Virus record (IMG/VR): IMGVR_UViG_3300047359_000108
Coordinates: 1 to 31,364 of that record
DNA: 31,364 nt
Source of the DNA: a virus
Direction: 5' to 3' (one strand)
Part shown: positions 1 through 7,116 of the stretch, piece after piece
How the letters are laid out: the number at the start of each line of letters is the position of its first letter
How positions within the stretch are numbered: the first letter of the stretch is position 1
Made by a program: the position numbers and the translations under genes
Notes under the pieces: generated by a model
Seen by the model: only the letters and a program-made list of their open reading frames with translations
Database searches by the model: none
What the model was told of the DNA's origin: nothing

Positions 1-224
1 CTAGTGGGTACGAAGCGCATGTGCATGATGTTATTAGGAATTTGCTTGATCCGGGGCAGGAATTTAGCGCCGTTGAAGTACAGCGCATGAACTCCGCAGC
101 TACATTGTCATTGAAGATGATGGCCAAGTTTATTCCTGATCTGAAATCAACTGAAGTAACGGGTGAGGGTGGTGGTGACCTAGTGATTGCAGTGCAGAGA
201 AAGCGATTCGATGGCGACGATTGA
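1..224 (+). CDS. Probable terminase small subunit, C-terminal part (partial)
   Basis: The reading frame is open from the left window edge (frame starting at base 3) to a TGA at 222-224, giving about 73 residues of a C-terminus. It is rich in helix-forming residues and ends with a segment containing DLKSTEVTGEGGG, a pattern I associate with the ends of phage small terminase subunits, which bind the packaging site and stimulate the large subunit. The stop overlaps the start of the large terminase gene at 211 by 14 bases, the usual small-then-large terminase order. The N-terminal DNA-binding part is outside the window, so the assignment rests mainly on position and the C-terminal motif. A different small accessory protein is possible. 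Confidence 0.55.
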   Translation, partial: SGYEAHVHDVIRNLLDPGQEFSAVEVQRMNSAATLSLKMMAKFIPDLKSTEVTGEGGGDLVIAVQRKRFDGDD

Positions 225-1674
225 GTACGTCATGAAGCCGCAGGGGAGGGTGCTGGAGGAGTTTGCCGATTGTCGGTCACGCAACTCATTCATCATGGGG
301 CCGTTGGGTTCTGGGAAGACAGTCCAAGTCATCCTCAAGTTCCTCGAGTTGATGTGCGAGCAGGCACCAGTGACGCAGAAGGCGCACCCAAACCACGGGG
401 TGAGGTTGAGCAGGATCATTGCAGCGCGGAATACCTACAGCGAGTTGTTCTCGACCACCATCAAGGATTGGTTGGAGGTGCATGGGGATCTCGGTGAGTT
501 CAAGCAAGGCAACAAGGAACCGCCCACCCACAAGATTGAGTTCAAGTTGGAGGATGGAACGACGGTACGAAGTGAAGTCATCTTTATCGCGTTCGACAGA
601 CCTGATCACGTCAAGAAAGCCCGAGGCCTGCAGACAACTTGGGCATGGCTGAACGAAGCCAAGGAACACAGCAAGAGCGTGGTGGACATGCTCGACCTGC
701 GATGTGGCCGGTATCCCTCAATGAAAGAGGGGGTGAGACCTACACATTACGGCATGATCGGTGACAGCAACGCACCGGATGAAGATCATTGGTACTACAA
801 ACTGGCGGAGGAAGACCGGCCAGAGGGTTGGATGTTTCACCGGCAACCGGGTGGTGTTTACCGAGAGGGTGACGGCTGGTATCTGAACGAGAGCGCAGAG
901 AACCTGCACAACTTGCCAGAGGACTATTACGGCAGAGGCTTGCAGGGCAAAACAGATGATTGGATCAAGGTCAACTTGGCAAACGAGTACGGCTTCGTCT
1001 CAAGCGGCAAGCCGGTGCATCCCTTGTATACCGACTCGATACACTGCACAGGCGATCAATATGAACCGAACAGCGATACACCCGTTGTGCTGGGCTTTGA
1101 CTTCGGGCGGACACCAGCGTGTGCCTTCGTGCAGCGTGATGCGCTCGGTCGGTGGGTGTGCTTCGATGAGTTCTGCATGACTGACAGCGGGGCGGTGGAC
1201 TTCGCACCAACACTGAAGCGATACATCGATGCCAACTATCCCAAGTTCAAGTTCCGTGGGTGGGGTGATCCGTCTGGCGACAACAAGAACCAAGCCAATG
1301 CTGACACACCGTTCAAGATCATGCGTGCTGCCGGTATCCCCTGCACTCCCACTCTCACGAATGACCCCGCGTTGCGTAGAGCGGCGCTCGAATTGCCGAT
1401 GAAAGAGTTGTGCATGGATGGCAAGCCTAGGTTCCTGATCAGCCCCAAGGCAAAGATGATACGCAAGGGCTTGCAAGGCGGCTTCTCGTATCGTCGCATC
1501 CAAGTATCGGGCGACAAGTACACTGATGAGCCGGACAAGAACGAGTACAGCCATCCGGTAGAGGCGTTGGAGTACGCACTACAAGGCGAGGGTGAGGGTC
1601 GTCAGGCGATAAGCACGCAGCACATCCACCGAGCGCCACGAACAGCGAAGGTTCAGTTCAATGTCTTCGGGTAA
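211..1674 (+). CDS. Terminase large subunit (packaging ATPase and nuclease)
   Basis: This 487-residue protein is the DNA-packaging motor subunit. It hydrolyses ATP to pump DNA through the portal and cuts the concatemer with a C-terminal RNase H-like nuclease. The Walker A loop GPLGSGKT lies at about residues 30-37, and a Walker B-like WLNEA at about 146-150. The nuclease begins with GFDFG near residue 297 (acidic metal ligand) followed by GDPSG near 353, and there is a late HPVEALEYAL motif. I chose the ATG at 211, preceded by the purine-rich AGAGAAAG. A TTG at 187 would add eight residues with no better ribosome site. The length is normal for the family, and the portal gene follows after two small genes. 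Confidence 0.93.
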   Translation: MATIEYVMKPQGRVLEEFADCRSRNSFIMGPLGSGKTVQVILKFLELMCEQAPVTQKAHPNHGVRLSRIIAARNTYSELFSTTIKDWLEVHGDLGEFKQGNKEPPTHKIEFKLEDGTTVRSEVIFIAFDRPDHVKKARGLQTTWAWLNEAKEHSKSVVDMLDLRCGRYPSMKEGVRPTHYGMIGDSNAPDEDHWYYKLAEEDRPEGWMFHRQPGGVYREGDGWYLNESAENLHNLPEDYYGRGLQGKTDDWIKVNLANEYGFVSSGKPVHPLYTDSIHCTGDQYEPNSDTPVVLGFDFGRTPACAFVQRDALGRWVCFDEFCMTDSGAVDFAPTLKRYIDANYPKFKFRGWGDPSGDNKNQANADTPFKIMRAAGIPCTPTLTNDPALRRAALELPMKELCMDGKPRFLISPKAKMIRKGLQGGFSYRRIQVSGDKYTDEPDKNEYSHPVEALEYALQGEGEGRQAISTQHIHRAPRTAKVQFNVFG

Positions 1675-1996
1675 CGTGTACGCGGTGTTCACAGCAGCAC
1701 GAGACCACTGGTGGTGTCGGCTATTGCACCCGCTGTACCAACATTGTTACTTGTTGAAGGCTGACGCAGGCCGGTGGATTGTCTACGGAAAGACATCAGA
1801 GGGGCTGGATCTGATGACGCTGGATGAGTTCAGCGCATCGGAAGGGAATGTGATCGTGGCGAAGGCCAAGGTGCGCGATAATCAGAGAAGTTTATTCATG
1901 CTCAACACATGTGTCGGGCACATCAAACAGGCGATAGGAATACGAAATCCGTTTATCCTCACGCCATACCAACTGTACAAATACCTAAAGAGGTGA
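1661..1996 (+). CDS. Conserved phage protein of the terminase-portal region, possible permuted NlpC/papain-like fold
   Basis: This 111-residue protein starts inside the last codons of the large terminase gene. It has a pattern I recognise from proteins next to phage terminases: an early LLHPLYQHCYLL segment (residues about 22-33), a central WIVYGKTSEG strand-like stretch, and a C-terminal TCVGHIKQAIGIR segment followed by LTPYQLYKYL. A histidine before a later cysteine at the start of a helix resembles the order in circularly permuted NlpC/P60-LRAT enzymes, but that is inference from a short motif. No signal peptide or membrane segment is seen. The function is unknown; the location suggests a packaging or head-assembly accessory role. 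Confidence 0.8.
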   Translation: MSSGNVYAVFTAARDHWWCRLLHPLYQHCYLLKADAGRWIVYGKTSEGLDLMTLDEFSASEGNVIVAKAKVRDNQRSLFMLNTCVGHIKQAIGIRNPFILTPYQLYKYLKR

Positions 1997-1999
1997 TCC

Positions 2000-2290
2000 A
2001 TGGGCGCACTAAGACCAAAGAAGCCTGAGCCACAGGCGCGAGAGGTGGCACTAGCCGCACGACAAGAGAAAGCACTGGACGAGGAAATCGAGGAAACCGA
2101 GGGACGCTTGCGGGCACAACGACGTGGGCAGCTTGGCACTCGTTCACTGTTGGCAGGAGCGCCGGGAAGTCGTAAGGCTGCGGCTTCGGGCATGGGTAGA
2201 GGGAAGGCCTCAACAGGTAGGGCATCAATGCCATCTGCAGCACAACGCGCTAGCATCTTGAGCGGTATCAACGTGCGGGGCATCGCATGA
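2000..2290 (+). CDS. Small basic protein upstream of portal, unknown function
   Basis: This 96-residue protein has an excellent ribosome site (AAAGAGGTGA, 1987-1996) before the ATG at 2000, and its TGA overlaps the portal start as ATGA. Residues about 10-42 are charged and probably coiled coil. The C-terminal half is rich in Gly, Ala, Ser and Arg and contains GTRSLLAGAPG, like the RGRxSLLSG stretch I associate with short proteins located just before podovirus portals. The low-complexity tail is probably disordered. The biochemical role is unknown; a head or portal assembly partner is plausible from position only. Confidence 0.8.
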   Translation: MGALRPKKPEPQAREVALAARQEKALDEEIEETEGRLRAQRRGQLGTRSLLAGAPGSRKAAASGMGRGKASTGRASMPSAAQRASILSGINVRGIA

Positions 2291-3873
2291 AGTCGCCCAA
2301 GTACCTTGGCTCCGTCAAGGATATGAAACGGAGAGAGAAGCGGGCATTCGACACCGAGGGCATGTGGCACGACCAGATGTCCGACGTGTATGAATACTTC
2401 CTTCCGCAGCGCAACCTGTTCGAAACCCAGAACACCGGTCAGAAAAAGATGGATCGCATATTCGATTCGACCTCTCTCACCGCTATTCAACAGGCTGCTA
2501 GCAAGCTGCAAGAGAATATCGCACCGATACAGGCACGATGGGCCGCATTCCAGCCCAGCAACGAGGTCTTGGAGCTATTAGAACAAGGTGACGTGGGTGT
2601 CACTGAGCAACAGGTACGCGAGAACCTCGACAAGCAAGCAAGCATTGTCTTTGACTACATAAACAGAAGTAACTTCGGCACTCAGTTCTATGAGGCTGCG
2701 CTCGATCTGTTGATTGGCACGGCCACGCTTCGCATCGACGAGACCGATGATGACATGAACCCCATCGTCTTCCACTGTATCCCTCAAAAGGGTATCGCGT
2801 TCGAGGAAGGGCCGTTCGGTAACATCGAGACGCATTGGCGCAGGTTCAGCGTAAAGGCTCGTTTGCTTGAGCGGATGTGGCGTGGCGTTGAAGTGTCCGA
2901 GACTGTACGCGCACTGATTGAGAACTCACCCGATGCTGACCTGAAAGTGTCTGAGGGTGTGGTATTCGAGCCGAAAGCGAAGCGGTACTACGGCTGTCTG
3001 TGGGTGAATGACGAGGATCGCTTCTCATGGATCGAAGACTTCGGTGAAACATCGCCGTGGGTCACCGGTCGTTACACTAAAGTAGCCGGTGAGGTGCGTG
3101 GTCGTGGGCCTGCTATGCAATGTCTGCCCGATGTGCGCAGTCTGAACAAGGCCAAAGAGTTCGTCTTGCAGAAGGCGGCTATTGATCTTGCTGGCATGTA
3201 CACAGCAACCGATGATGGCGTAACCAATCCGTACAACCTGACTATCGCACCGGGCGTTGTCATCCCTGTTGGATCGAACAACACCAGCAACCCGTCGATA
3301 ATGCGTCTGGACACAGGAACGAACCTCGGACTTGCACAGTTTGAGATCACCGAACTGCAGAACGCTATCAAACTGGCGCTGTTCAACGACCTGCGCGACC
3401 CTGCTGGGCCTGTTCGTACCGCTACTGAGATCGCTATCGAGAGCCGAGAGCTAGCGAAGCGCATCGGTTCCGCATTCGGACGGCTACAGACTGAGGTGCT
3501 GATACCTATCCTCAAGAGGGTGGTGTCGATCCTGACACGTCGCGGTCTGATTATGCCGATTGAGTTGGACGGTAAAGACGTGGAAGTAAAGTTCACATCC
3601 CCCCTCGCCCGCGCTCAGGATGGTGAGGACTTGTTATCGCTACAACAAGCGGTGCAGTTCGTCGCTGCTAACGCTGGGCCTGACCTGATTGCTACGTCAT
3701 TCAAGATCGAGGACTTCGGCAGCTACGTTGCTGAGAAAACCGGCATGTCATCCGAGCTAGTTCGCAGCGATACGGAGAAGCAACAGGCTATCCAAGCCGG
3801 AGCGCAGCAAGAGATGGCTCAACAACAGGCCCAGATGCCCCCACAACAGCCCCAGTTGCAGGCGGTTGAATGA
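2287..3873 (+). CDS. Portal protein (head-to-tail connecting protein)
   Basis: This 528-residue protein is a member of the podovirus head-tail connector family. It forms the ring at one capsid vertex through which DNA is packaged and ejected and on which the tail is built. The N-terminus has the family pattern of a helix followed by WHDQMSDVYEYFLPQ and then DSTSLTAIQQAASKLQ. The middle contains the FHCIPQKGIAFEEGPFGNI stretch, and the C-terminal part includes DPAGPVRTATEIAIESREL. The last 30 residues are a Gln-rich, probably disordered tail. Length agrees with T7- and Bordetella podophage-type portals (about 500-560 residues). It sits between the terminase and scaffold genes with ATGA overlaps on both sides. 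Confidence 0.93.
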   Translation: MKSPKYLGSVKDMKRREKRAFDTEGMWHDQMSDVYEYFLPQRNLFETQNTGQKKMDRIFDSTSLTAIQQAASKLQENIAPIQARWAAFQPSNEVLELLEQGDVGVTEQQVRENLDKQASIVFDYINRSNFGTQFYEAALDLLIGTATLRIDETDDDMNPIVFHCIPQKGIAFEEGPFGNIETHWRRFSVKARLLERMWRGVEVSETVRALIENSPDADLKVSEGVVFEPKAKRYYGCLWVNDEDRFSWIEDFGETSPWVTGRYTKVAGEVRGRGPAMQCLPDVRSLNKAKEFVLQKAAIDLAGMYTATDDGVTNPYNLTIAPGVVIPVGSNNTSNPSIMRLDTGTNLGLAQFEITELQNAIKLALFNDLRDPAGPVRTATEIAIESRELAKRIGSAFGRLQTEVLIPILKRVVSILTRRGLIMPIELDGKDVEVKFTSPLARAQDGEDLLSLQQAVQFVAANAGPDLIATSFKIEDFGSYVAEKTGMSSELVRSDTEKQQAIQAGAQQEMAQQQAQMPPQQPQLQAVE

Positions 3874-4145
3874 CTTGGGAGAGCATAGAGGGTAGCAATG
3901 AGGGCGCTCACAAGGCCGCTGCGGAGGCCAGAGAGCGTTTCTCTGAATTAACGAAGGCGTACAGCCGGTGCTTTGCTACTGAAGACGGGCAGAAGGTGGT
4001 GGAGGATCTGACACGGAAGTTCCTGTTAGACAACTCCACTGACCTTGGCGCACGAAACGTAGAGTATGAGGCTGCGTATCACAACGGTGAGGCGGGGGTC
4101 ATTCGGATGATCGTCCACTATATTCAACAAGCGGAGAAGGTATGA
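3870..4145 (+). CDS. Bbp19-like small structural-region protein
   Basis: This 91-residue, mostly helical protein resembles the Bbp19-type proteins found beside podovirus portals. FATEDGQKVVEDLTRKFLL near residues 34-52 is followed by a C-terminal YHNGEAGVIRMIVHYIQQ motif, which is the family signature as I remember it. It starts in an ATGA overlap with the portal stop and itself ends in an ATGA overlap with the next gene, so it is translationally coupled in the head operon. The precise function in the family is not established; an accessory role in head assembly or the virion is inferred from position. Confidence 0.8.
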   Translation: MTWESIEGSNEGAHKAAAEARERFSELTKAYSRCFATEDGQKVVEDLTRKFLLDNSTDLGARNVEYEAAYHNGEAGVIRMIVHYIQQAEKV

Positions 4146-4483
4146 GCGAAGTGGAAGAAGTCGAAGAACTGGAAGAAGTGAAGCCCAAGAAGCGGGCAAC
4201 CAAGAGCAAGATCGAGGTGGTCTGCGCTGAACCCGACTACCTGAAGAAGATTAAGTTCGATATGGACTGGTTACAGAAGGTCGGCACCCAGTATGGGATT
4301 GATAAATTCGAGTACATACACAAATTCAGGGCGTTTCGTTGCTACAAGTCTGGTCAGCACGTTGATTGGATAGACGTTAACGATCTCGCACTGTTAAACG
4401 GTGAGCGGAGATTGGTACAGATCCTTCTCAAGCACCAACCTGTAAGCCCCAAGCGGGCTGTAATAAACTATCCTTGGAGATAA
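4142..4483 (+). CDS. Hypothetical protein with acidic-then-basic N-terminus
   Basis: This 113-residue protein lies between the Bbp19-like gene and the scaffold gene. Residues about 2-13 are almost all Glu, Val and Leu, followed by a Lys-rich stretch (about 14-24), so the N-terminus is probably disordered. The remainder is a compact globular sequence with aromatic residues (FDMDWL, FRAFRCYKSGQHVDWIDVNDL). I do not recognise a family. Its stop codon is close to the scaffold start and its last codons carry the scaffold ribosome site (GGAG, 4476-4479). A head-assembly accessory role is a guess from location. Confidence 0.78.
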   Translation: MSEVEEVEELEEVKPKKRATKSKIEVVCAEPDYLKKIKFDMDWLQKVGTQYGIDKFEYIHKFRAFRCYKSGQHVDWIDVNDLALLNGERRLVQILLKHQPVSPKRAVINYPWR

Positions 4484-4485
4484 GA

Positions 4486-5229
4486 ATGTCAGAGGCCGTT
4501 GAAAACGACACCCTTGAAAGCAATGAACCCACATCACTCGTTGATGCAGCAGAACCCACCCTCTCGGAAGGTGAATACTTCTTAACGGAAGGAATCAAGG
4601 GCACTGGTGACACGCCTGAGTGGTACAAGGCTGAGAAATACAAGTCCGTGGCTGACCAAGCCAAGGCATACACAGAATTAGAGAAGAAGTTTGGCGGCTT
4701 TACCGGCGCACCCAAAGATGGCTACTCGATGCCGGAGGGAGTGGAGCAAGGCGACGAACTAATGGACGCGCTCAAAGGCTTTGCCGAGAAGACCAACATG
4801 AATCAGTCCTCGTTCAATGAGGCATGGGAACTGTTGATCGCTCAGGGTGAGGCGGTTGAGGAAGTATCTGCCGAGATGGAGATGCAACGCCTAGGTGACA
4901 ACGCTACCGACCGCGTGAAGACCGTTGAACAGTTCATGAAGAACAACCTCGACAACGAAACCTATGAGAAGGTGCGTTATGCGGTTAACAGTGCGGAGTC
5001 TATCGAACTGGTAGAGGCACTGATCGGTGCCACTGCACCGGCCAAGCTACCTATCGACGGAAACATCGAACCCGGTGGCATGACATGGGAAGACATTGAG
5101 GCTGAGATGTTCAGGAAGCACGAGAACGGACAGCTACTTAGGTCGATTGACAGCAGCCATGAGGCCAAAATACAGCGGATGATGAAAGAATTTGGTGGTG
5201 ATAAGCCATATTCGCAGACATTTGGCTAA
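4486..5229 (+). CDS. Scaffolding protein
   Basis: This 247-residue acidic protein directly precedes the major capsid gene and should guide procapsid assembly before leaving or being degraded. The segment around residues 45-80 (TPEWYKAEKYKSV, then QAKAYTELEKKFG and FTGAPKDGY) is typical of podovirus scaffold proteins. The middle is helical and highly charged, and the C-terminus contains HEAKIQRMMKEF, as expected for a capsid-binding helix. I chose ATG 4486 because GGAG lies 6 bases upstream; the earlier TTG at 4474 would overlap that ribosome site. Transcription of the next gene probably restarts in the leader that follows. Confidence 0.85.
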   Translation: MSEAVENDTLESNEPTSLVDAAEPTLSEGEYFLTEGIKGTGDTPEWYKAEKYKSVADQAKAYTELEKKFGGFTGAPKDGYSMPEGVEQGDELMDALKGFAEKTNMNQSSFNEAWELLIAQGEAVEEVSAEMEMQRLGDNATDRVKTVEQFMKNNLDNETYEKVRYAVNSAESIELVEALIGATAPAKLPIDGNIEPGGMTWEDIEAEMFRKHENGQLLRSIDSSHEAKIQRMMKEFGGDKPYSQTFG

Positions 5230-5237
5230 ATTTATTA

Positions 5238-5264
5238 TTGACAAACCAAAAAATGTGGTATCTT
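5238..5264 (+). promoter_or_regulatory. Candidate sigma70-type promoter upstream of the major capsid gene
   Basis: A perfect TTGACA (5238-5243) lies just after the scaffold stop codon. It is followed after 15 bases by TATCTT (5259-5264), which matches four of six positions of the -10 consensus. An alternative -10 at 5261-5266 gives a 17-base spacer but a poorer match. The AT-rich spacer and the position 140 bases before the most highly expressed structural gene support a real promoter. The short spacer is a weakness. Confidence 0.55.
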
Positions 5265-5289
5265 ACACCCGTCGGATACCCCTTTTGGG

Positions 5290-5328
5290 CCTGACAGATT
5301 TAGGTTAAGGACTGACCGATCTGTCGGG
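5290..5328 (+). promoter_or_regulatory. RNA hairpin in the major capsid leader
   Basis: CCTGACAGAT (5290-5299) and ATCTGTCGGG (5319-5328) can form a 10-bp stem with one U-G pair and a 19-base loop. It lies in the untranslated leader of the capsid gene, downstream of the candidate promoter, and is not followed by a U-run, so it is not an intrinsic terminator. A 5' stabilising hairpin or processing site is a plausible role. Confidence 0.55.
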
Positions 5329-5353
5329 TACTCAGTTTAAGACCTTAGAGTGA

Positions 5354-5369
5354 GAGGCAATCACGCCTC
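5354..5369 (+). promoter_or_regulatory. Second short hairpin in the capsid leader
   Basis: GAGGC (5354-5358) and GCCTC (5365-5369) form a 5-bp stem with a 6-base loop, followed by AT-rich sequence (GTTAAATTAATTTT) and then the capsid ribosome site GAGG (5393-5396). The downstream T-content is interrupted, so it would be at most a weak terminator or attenuator. It may simply keep the ribosome site exposed. Confidence 0.35.
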
Positions 5370-5404
5370 GTTAAATTAATTTTGACAACTTTGAGGACTT
5401 AGTA

Positions 5405-6238
5405 ATGTCAAAGAATCTATCCGCTGTTGCGGTAACCGAGTTTGACAGTATGGTCAAGCATGCCTATCAAGGCATGGGCCTGCTGAAAGGCGGTGTTACT
5501 GTTCGCAATAATGTAGTAGGTGATACCTACAAATTCCGTCGCATGGGCAAAGGACTTGCCAACCAGAAGTCTACTTCTGATCTGGTAACGCCAATGGACG
5601 TGTCTCATGAATTCAAGACTGCCACACTGGCTAACTGGAACGCTCCTGAGTACACGGACATCTTTGATGCCGCTGAAGTTAACTTCGATGAGAAGCAAGA
5701 ACTTGCAAACACTATTGCAGGTGCCTTGGGCCGTCGTTGTGACCAGTTGGTTATCGACGCTATGGACGCATCTACCCCTCTCACCACGGCTGTTCCTGCT
5801 GGCGGCACTAACCTGACGATGGCTAAGGTCATTGATGCACAGGTAGAACTGCGCGATCAGGGCGTACCGAACACTGAGTTGTTCGCAGCTATCGAAGCTG
5901 GCGGTCTGGGTGGTTTGTTGAACGACGAGAAAGCTACAAACGCTGACTACCAGAACATCAAGGCTTTGGTGTCTGGTGAAATCAACACGCTTGTAGGCTT
6001 CCAGTTCATCATCCTAGAGACTCGCACCGAGGGTGGTTTGACTGAAGCGGCTAACGTCGTGGATTCATGGTTCTTCCAACGTCCTGCTATTGGCCTTGCC
6101 ATTGGTATCGACATGAAGACCGAAGTCAACTGGATTGCTGAACGTACTGCTTGGTTGACCAACGGTATGCTGAAAGCTGGCTCTGTCGTACGCGACGAGG
6201 GTGGTCTGGTTAAAGTTCAATACGACAAGACTGCTTAA
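5405..6238 (+). CDS. Major capsid protein
   Basis: This 277-residue protein follows the scaffold gene and begins MSKNLSAVAVTEFDSMVKHAYQ, typical of the compact podovirus major capsid family annotated as phage capsid protein. The sequence has the family order: an early GDTYKFRRMGKG, then DAAEVNFDEKQELANTIAGALGRRCDQLVIDAM, and a C-terminal GLAIGIDMKTEVNWIAERTAWL. The HK97 fold is known for such proteins and inferred here. The ribosome site GAGG lies 8 bases before the ATG. Many copies per head are needed, consistent with its own promoter-like leader and a terminator two genes downstream. Confidence 0.9.
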   Translation: MSKNLSAVAVTEFDSMVKHAYQGMGLLKGGVTVRNNVVGDTYKFRRMGKGLANQKSTSDLVTPMDVSHEFKTATLANWNAPEYTDIFDAAEVNFDEKQELANTIAGALGRRCDQLVIDAMDASTPLTTAVPAGGTNLTMAKVIDAQVELRDQGVPNTELFAAIEAGGLGGLLNDEKATNADYQNIKALVSGEINTLVGFQFIILETRTEGGLTEAANVVDSWFFQRPAIGLAIGIDMKTEVNWIAERTAWLTNGMLKAGSVVRDEGGLVKVQYDKTA

Positions 6239-6251
6239 AGGAGGGTCTCTC

Positions 6252-6509
6252 ATGGCTTTTGATTACGACAAACTTTCTCGCATTGGCGGGATGGGCGATG
6301 CACAGAAGGTATACGCATATGCGTCTGCTGACTCTATCGCCACGGTTACTGGCGCGAATTACTTCCTGCCAGCAGTCAACGAGTTGCAGGTTAACGACGT
6401 TATCTTCGTAAGTGATAGCGATGCTGCTGCGGTTACTGTCACGTTTGTGAAGAGTAATACCGGAACAGCGATTGACTGTGCATCTGGTACGGCGCTAGGC
6501 GACTCCTAG
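6252..6509 (+). CDS. Small capsid-associated or decoration-type protein
   Basis: This 85-residue protein has a near-perfect ribosome site (AAAGGAGGG, 6236-6244) before the ATG at 6252. The pattern KVYAYASADS, then TGANYFLPAVNELQVNDVIFV and a beta-rich Val/Thr C-terminus, resembles small phage structural proteins encoded just after the capsid. The 84-residue protein at 20823 shares the same layout (aromatic-Y-x-T/S-x-D, NYF, L-x-V-x-D, then V-rich strands), so the two are probably related. A head decoration or fibre-attachment role is inferred. The strong ribosome site suggests abundant expression. It is followed immediately by an intrinsic terminator. Confidence 0.78.
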   Translation: MAFDYDKLSRIGGMGDAQKVYAYASADSIATVTGANYFLPAVNELQVNDVIFVSDSDAAAVTVTFVKSNTGTAIDCASGTALGDS

Positions 6510-6515
6510 TTTGGG

Positions 6516-6545
6516 TGGGGGGTTTCGGCCTCCCGCTCTTTTTTT
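6516..6545 (+). terminator. Rho-independent terminator after the capsid genes
   Basis: GGGGGG (6517-6522) pairs with CCTCCC (6529-6534), one position being G-U, around the loop TTTCGG. A further U-G pair flanks the stem, and CTCTTTTTTT follows directly. It separates the highly expressed capsid genes from the tail genes. Confidence 0.85.
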
Positions 6546-6556
6546 GAGGGAAAGAT

Positions 6557-7114
6557 ATGGCGAGTAAGATCGACCTAGTAAGTAACGCGCTGATCCTCAT
6601 TGGTGATTCGCCTATCAACACGCTAGACGGGAACACTCGTGCCCAGCAGGTTGGGTCTAACCTGTACGACAACATTGTAAAGTTTGAATTGACCAAACAT
6701 CGGTGGGGGTTCGCTCGTAAGAAAGCGCAAATCTCACTAACAACCGATGTCCCTGCAGATCCCGAATGGCAGTCTATCTATCAGTTGCCAACCGACCTTC
6801 TGGTACTTATCAAGCTATACCCCAGCACCGGCTATCAAGTGTATGGCGACAAGGTATATACGAATGGTAAGTCCGCTCTGTACTGCGACTACATCTATGA
6901 CGTACCTGAGAGTGAGTGGCCTATCTACTTCTCCAAGATGATTGAGTACGCATTAGCCAAGGACTTCGCTACGAGCGTCAGGGACAGCGCTACGGCAAGG
7001 GGGGAGATGGCTGCGGAATACCTGAATGCGTCCCGTATGGCGCGTTTTACGGACTCTCAGCAGCATCCACAGACGAGGATACAAAGTAATCCATTTACGA
7101 ACGTTAGGTACTAA
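6557..7114 (+). CDS. Tail adaptor protein, gp11 / tail tubular protein A type
   Basis: This 185-residue protein has the pattern of the T7 gp11-like adaptor that bolts the tail nozzle to the portal. The N-terminus ASKIDLVSNALILIGDSPI is a family hallmark, followed by ELTKHRWGFARKKAQISL (the usual L-x-x-HxWxFA-x-K element), a YQLPTDLLVLIKLYP strand region and a helical C-terminal half. Length fits the family (about 180-200 residues). The ribosome site GAGGGAAAG lies just upstream and just past the terminator. It is the first gene of the tail block. Confidence 0.88.
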   Translation: MASKIDLVSNALILIGDSPINTLDGNTRAQQVGSNLYDNIVKFELTKHRWGFARKKAQISLTTDVPADPEWQSIYQLPTDLLVLIKLYPSTGYQVYGDKVYTNGKSALYCDYIYDVPESEWPIYFSKMIEYALAKDFATSVRDSATARGEMAAEYLNASRMARFTDSQQHPQTRIQSNPFTNVRY

Positions 7115-7116
7115 TC

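Noticed and set aside
1000-1554. 184-codon frame on the minus strand
   Set aside because: It lies wholly opposite the nuclease domain of the large terminase and has no recognisable motifs.
3072-3596. 174-codon frame on the minus strand
   Set aside because: It is antisense to conserved portal coding sequence, has Ser/Arg-rich composition and no ribosome site.
5312-5353. 13-codon leader peptide in the capsid leader after TAAGGACTGAC
   Set aside because: It would require a CTG start; nothing else supports translation.
6201-6252. Programmed frameshift extending the capsid protein into the next gene
   Set aside because: The next frame is open across the capsid stop, but the 6252 gene has a near-perfect ribosome site and there is no convincing slippery sequence.
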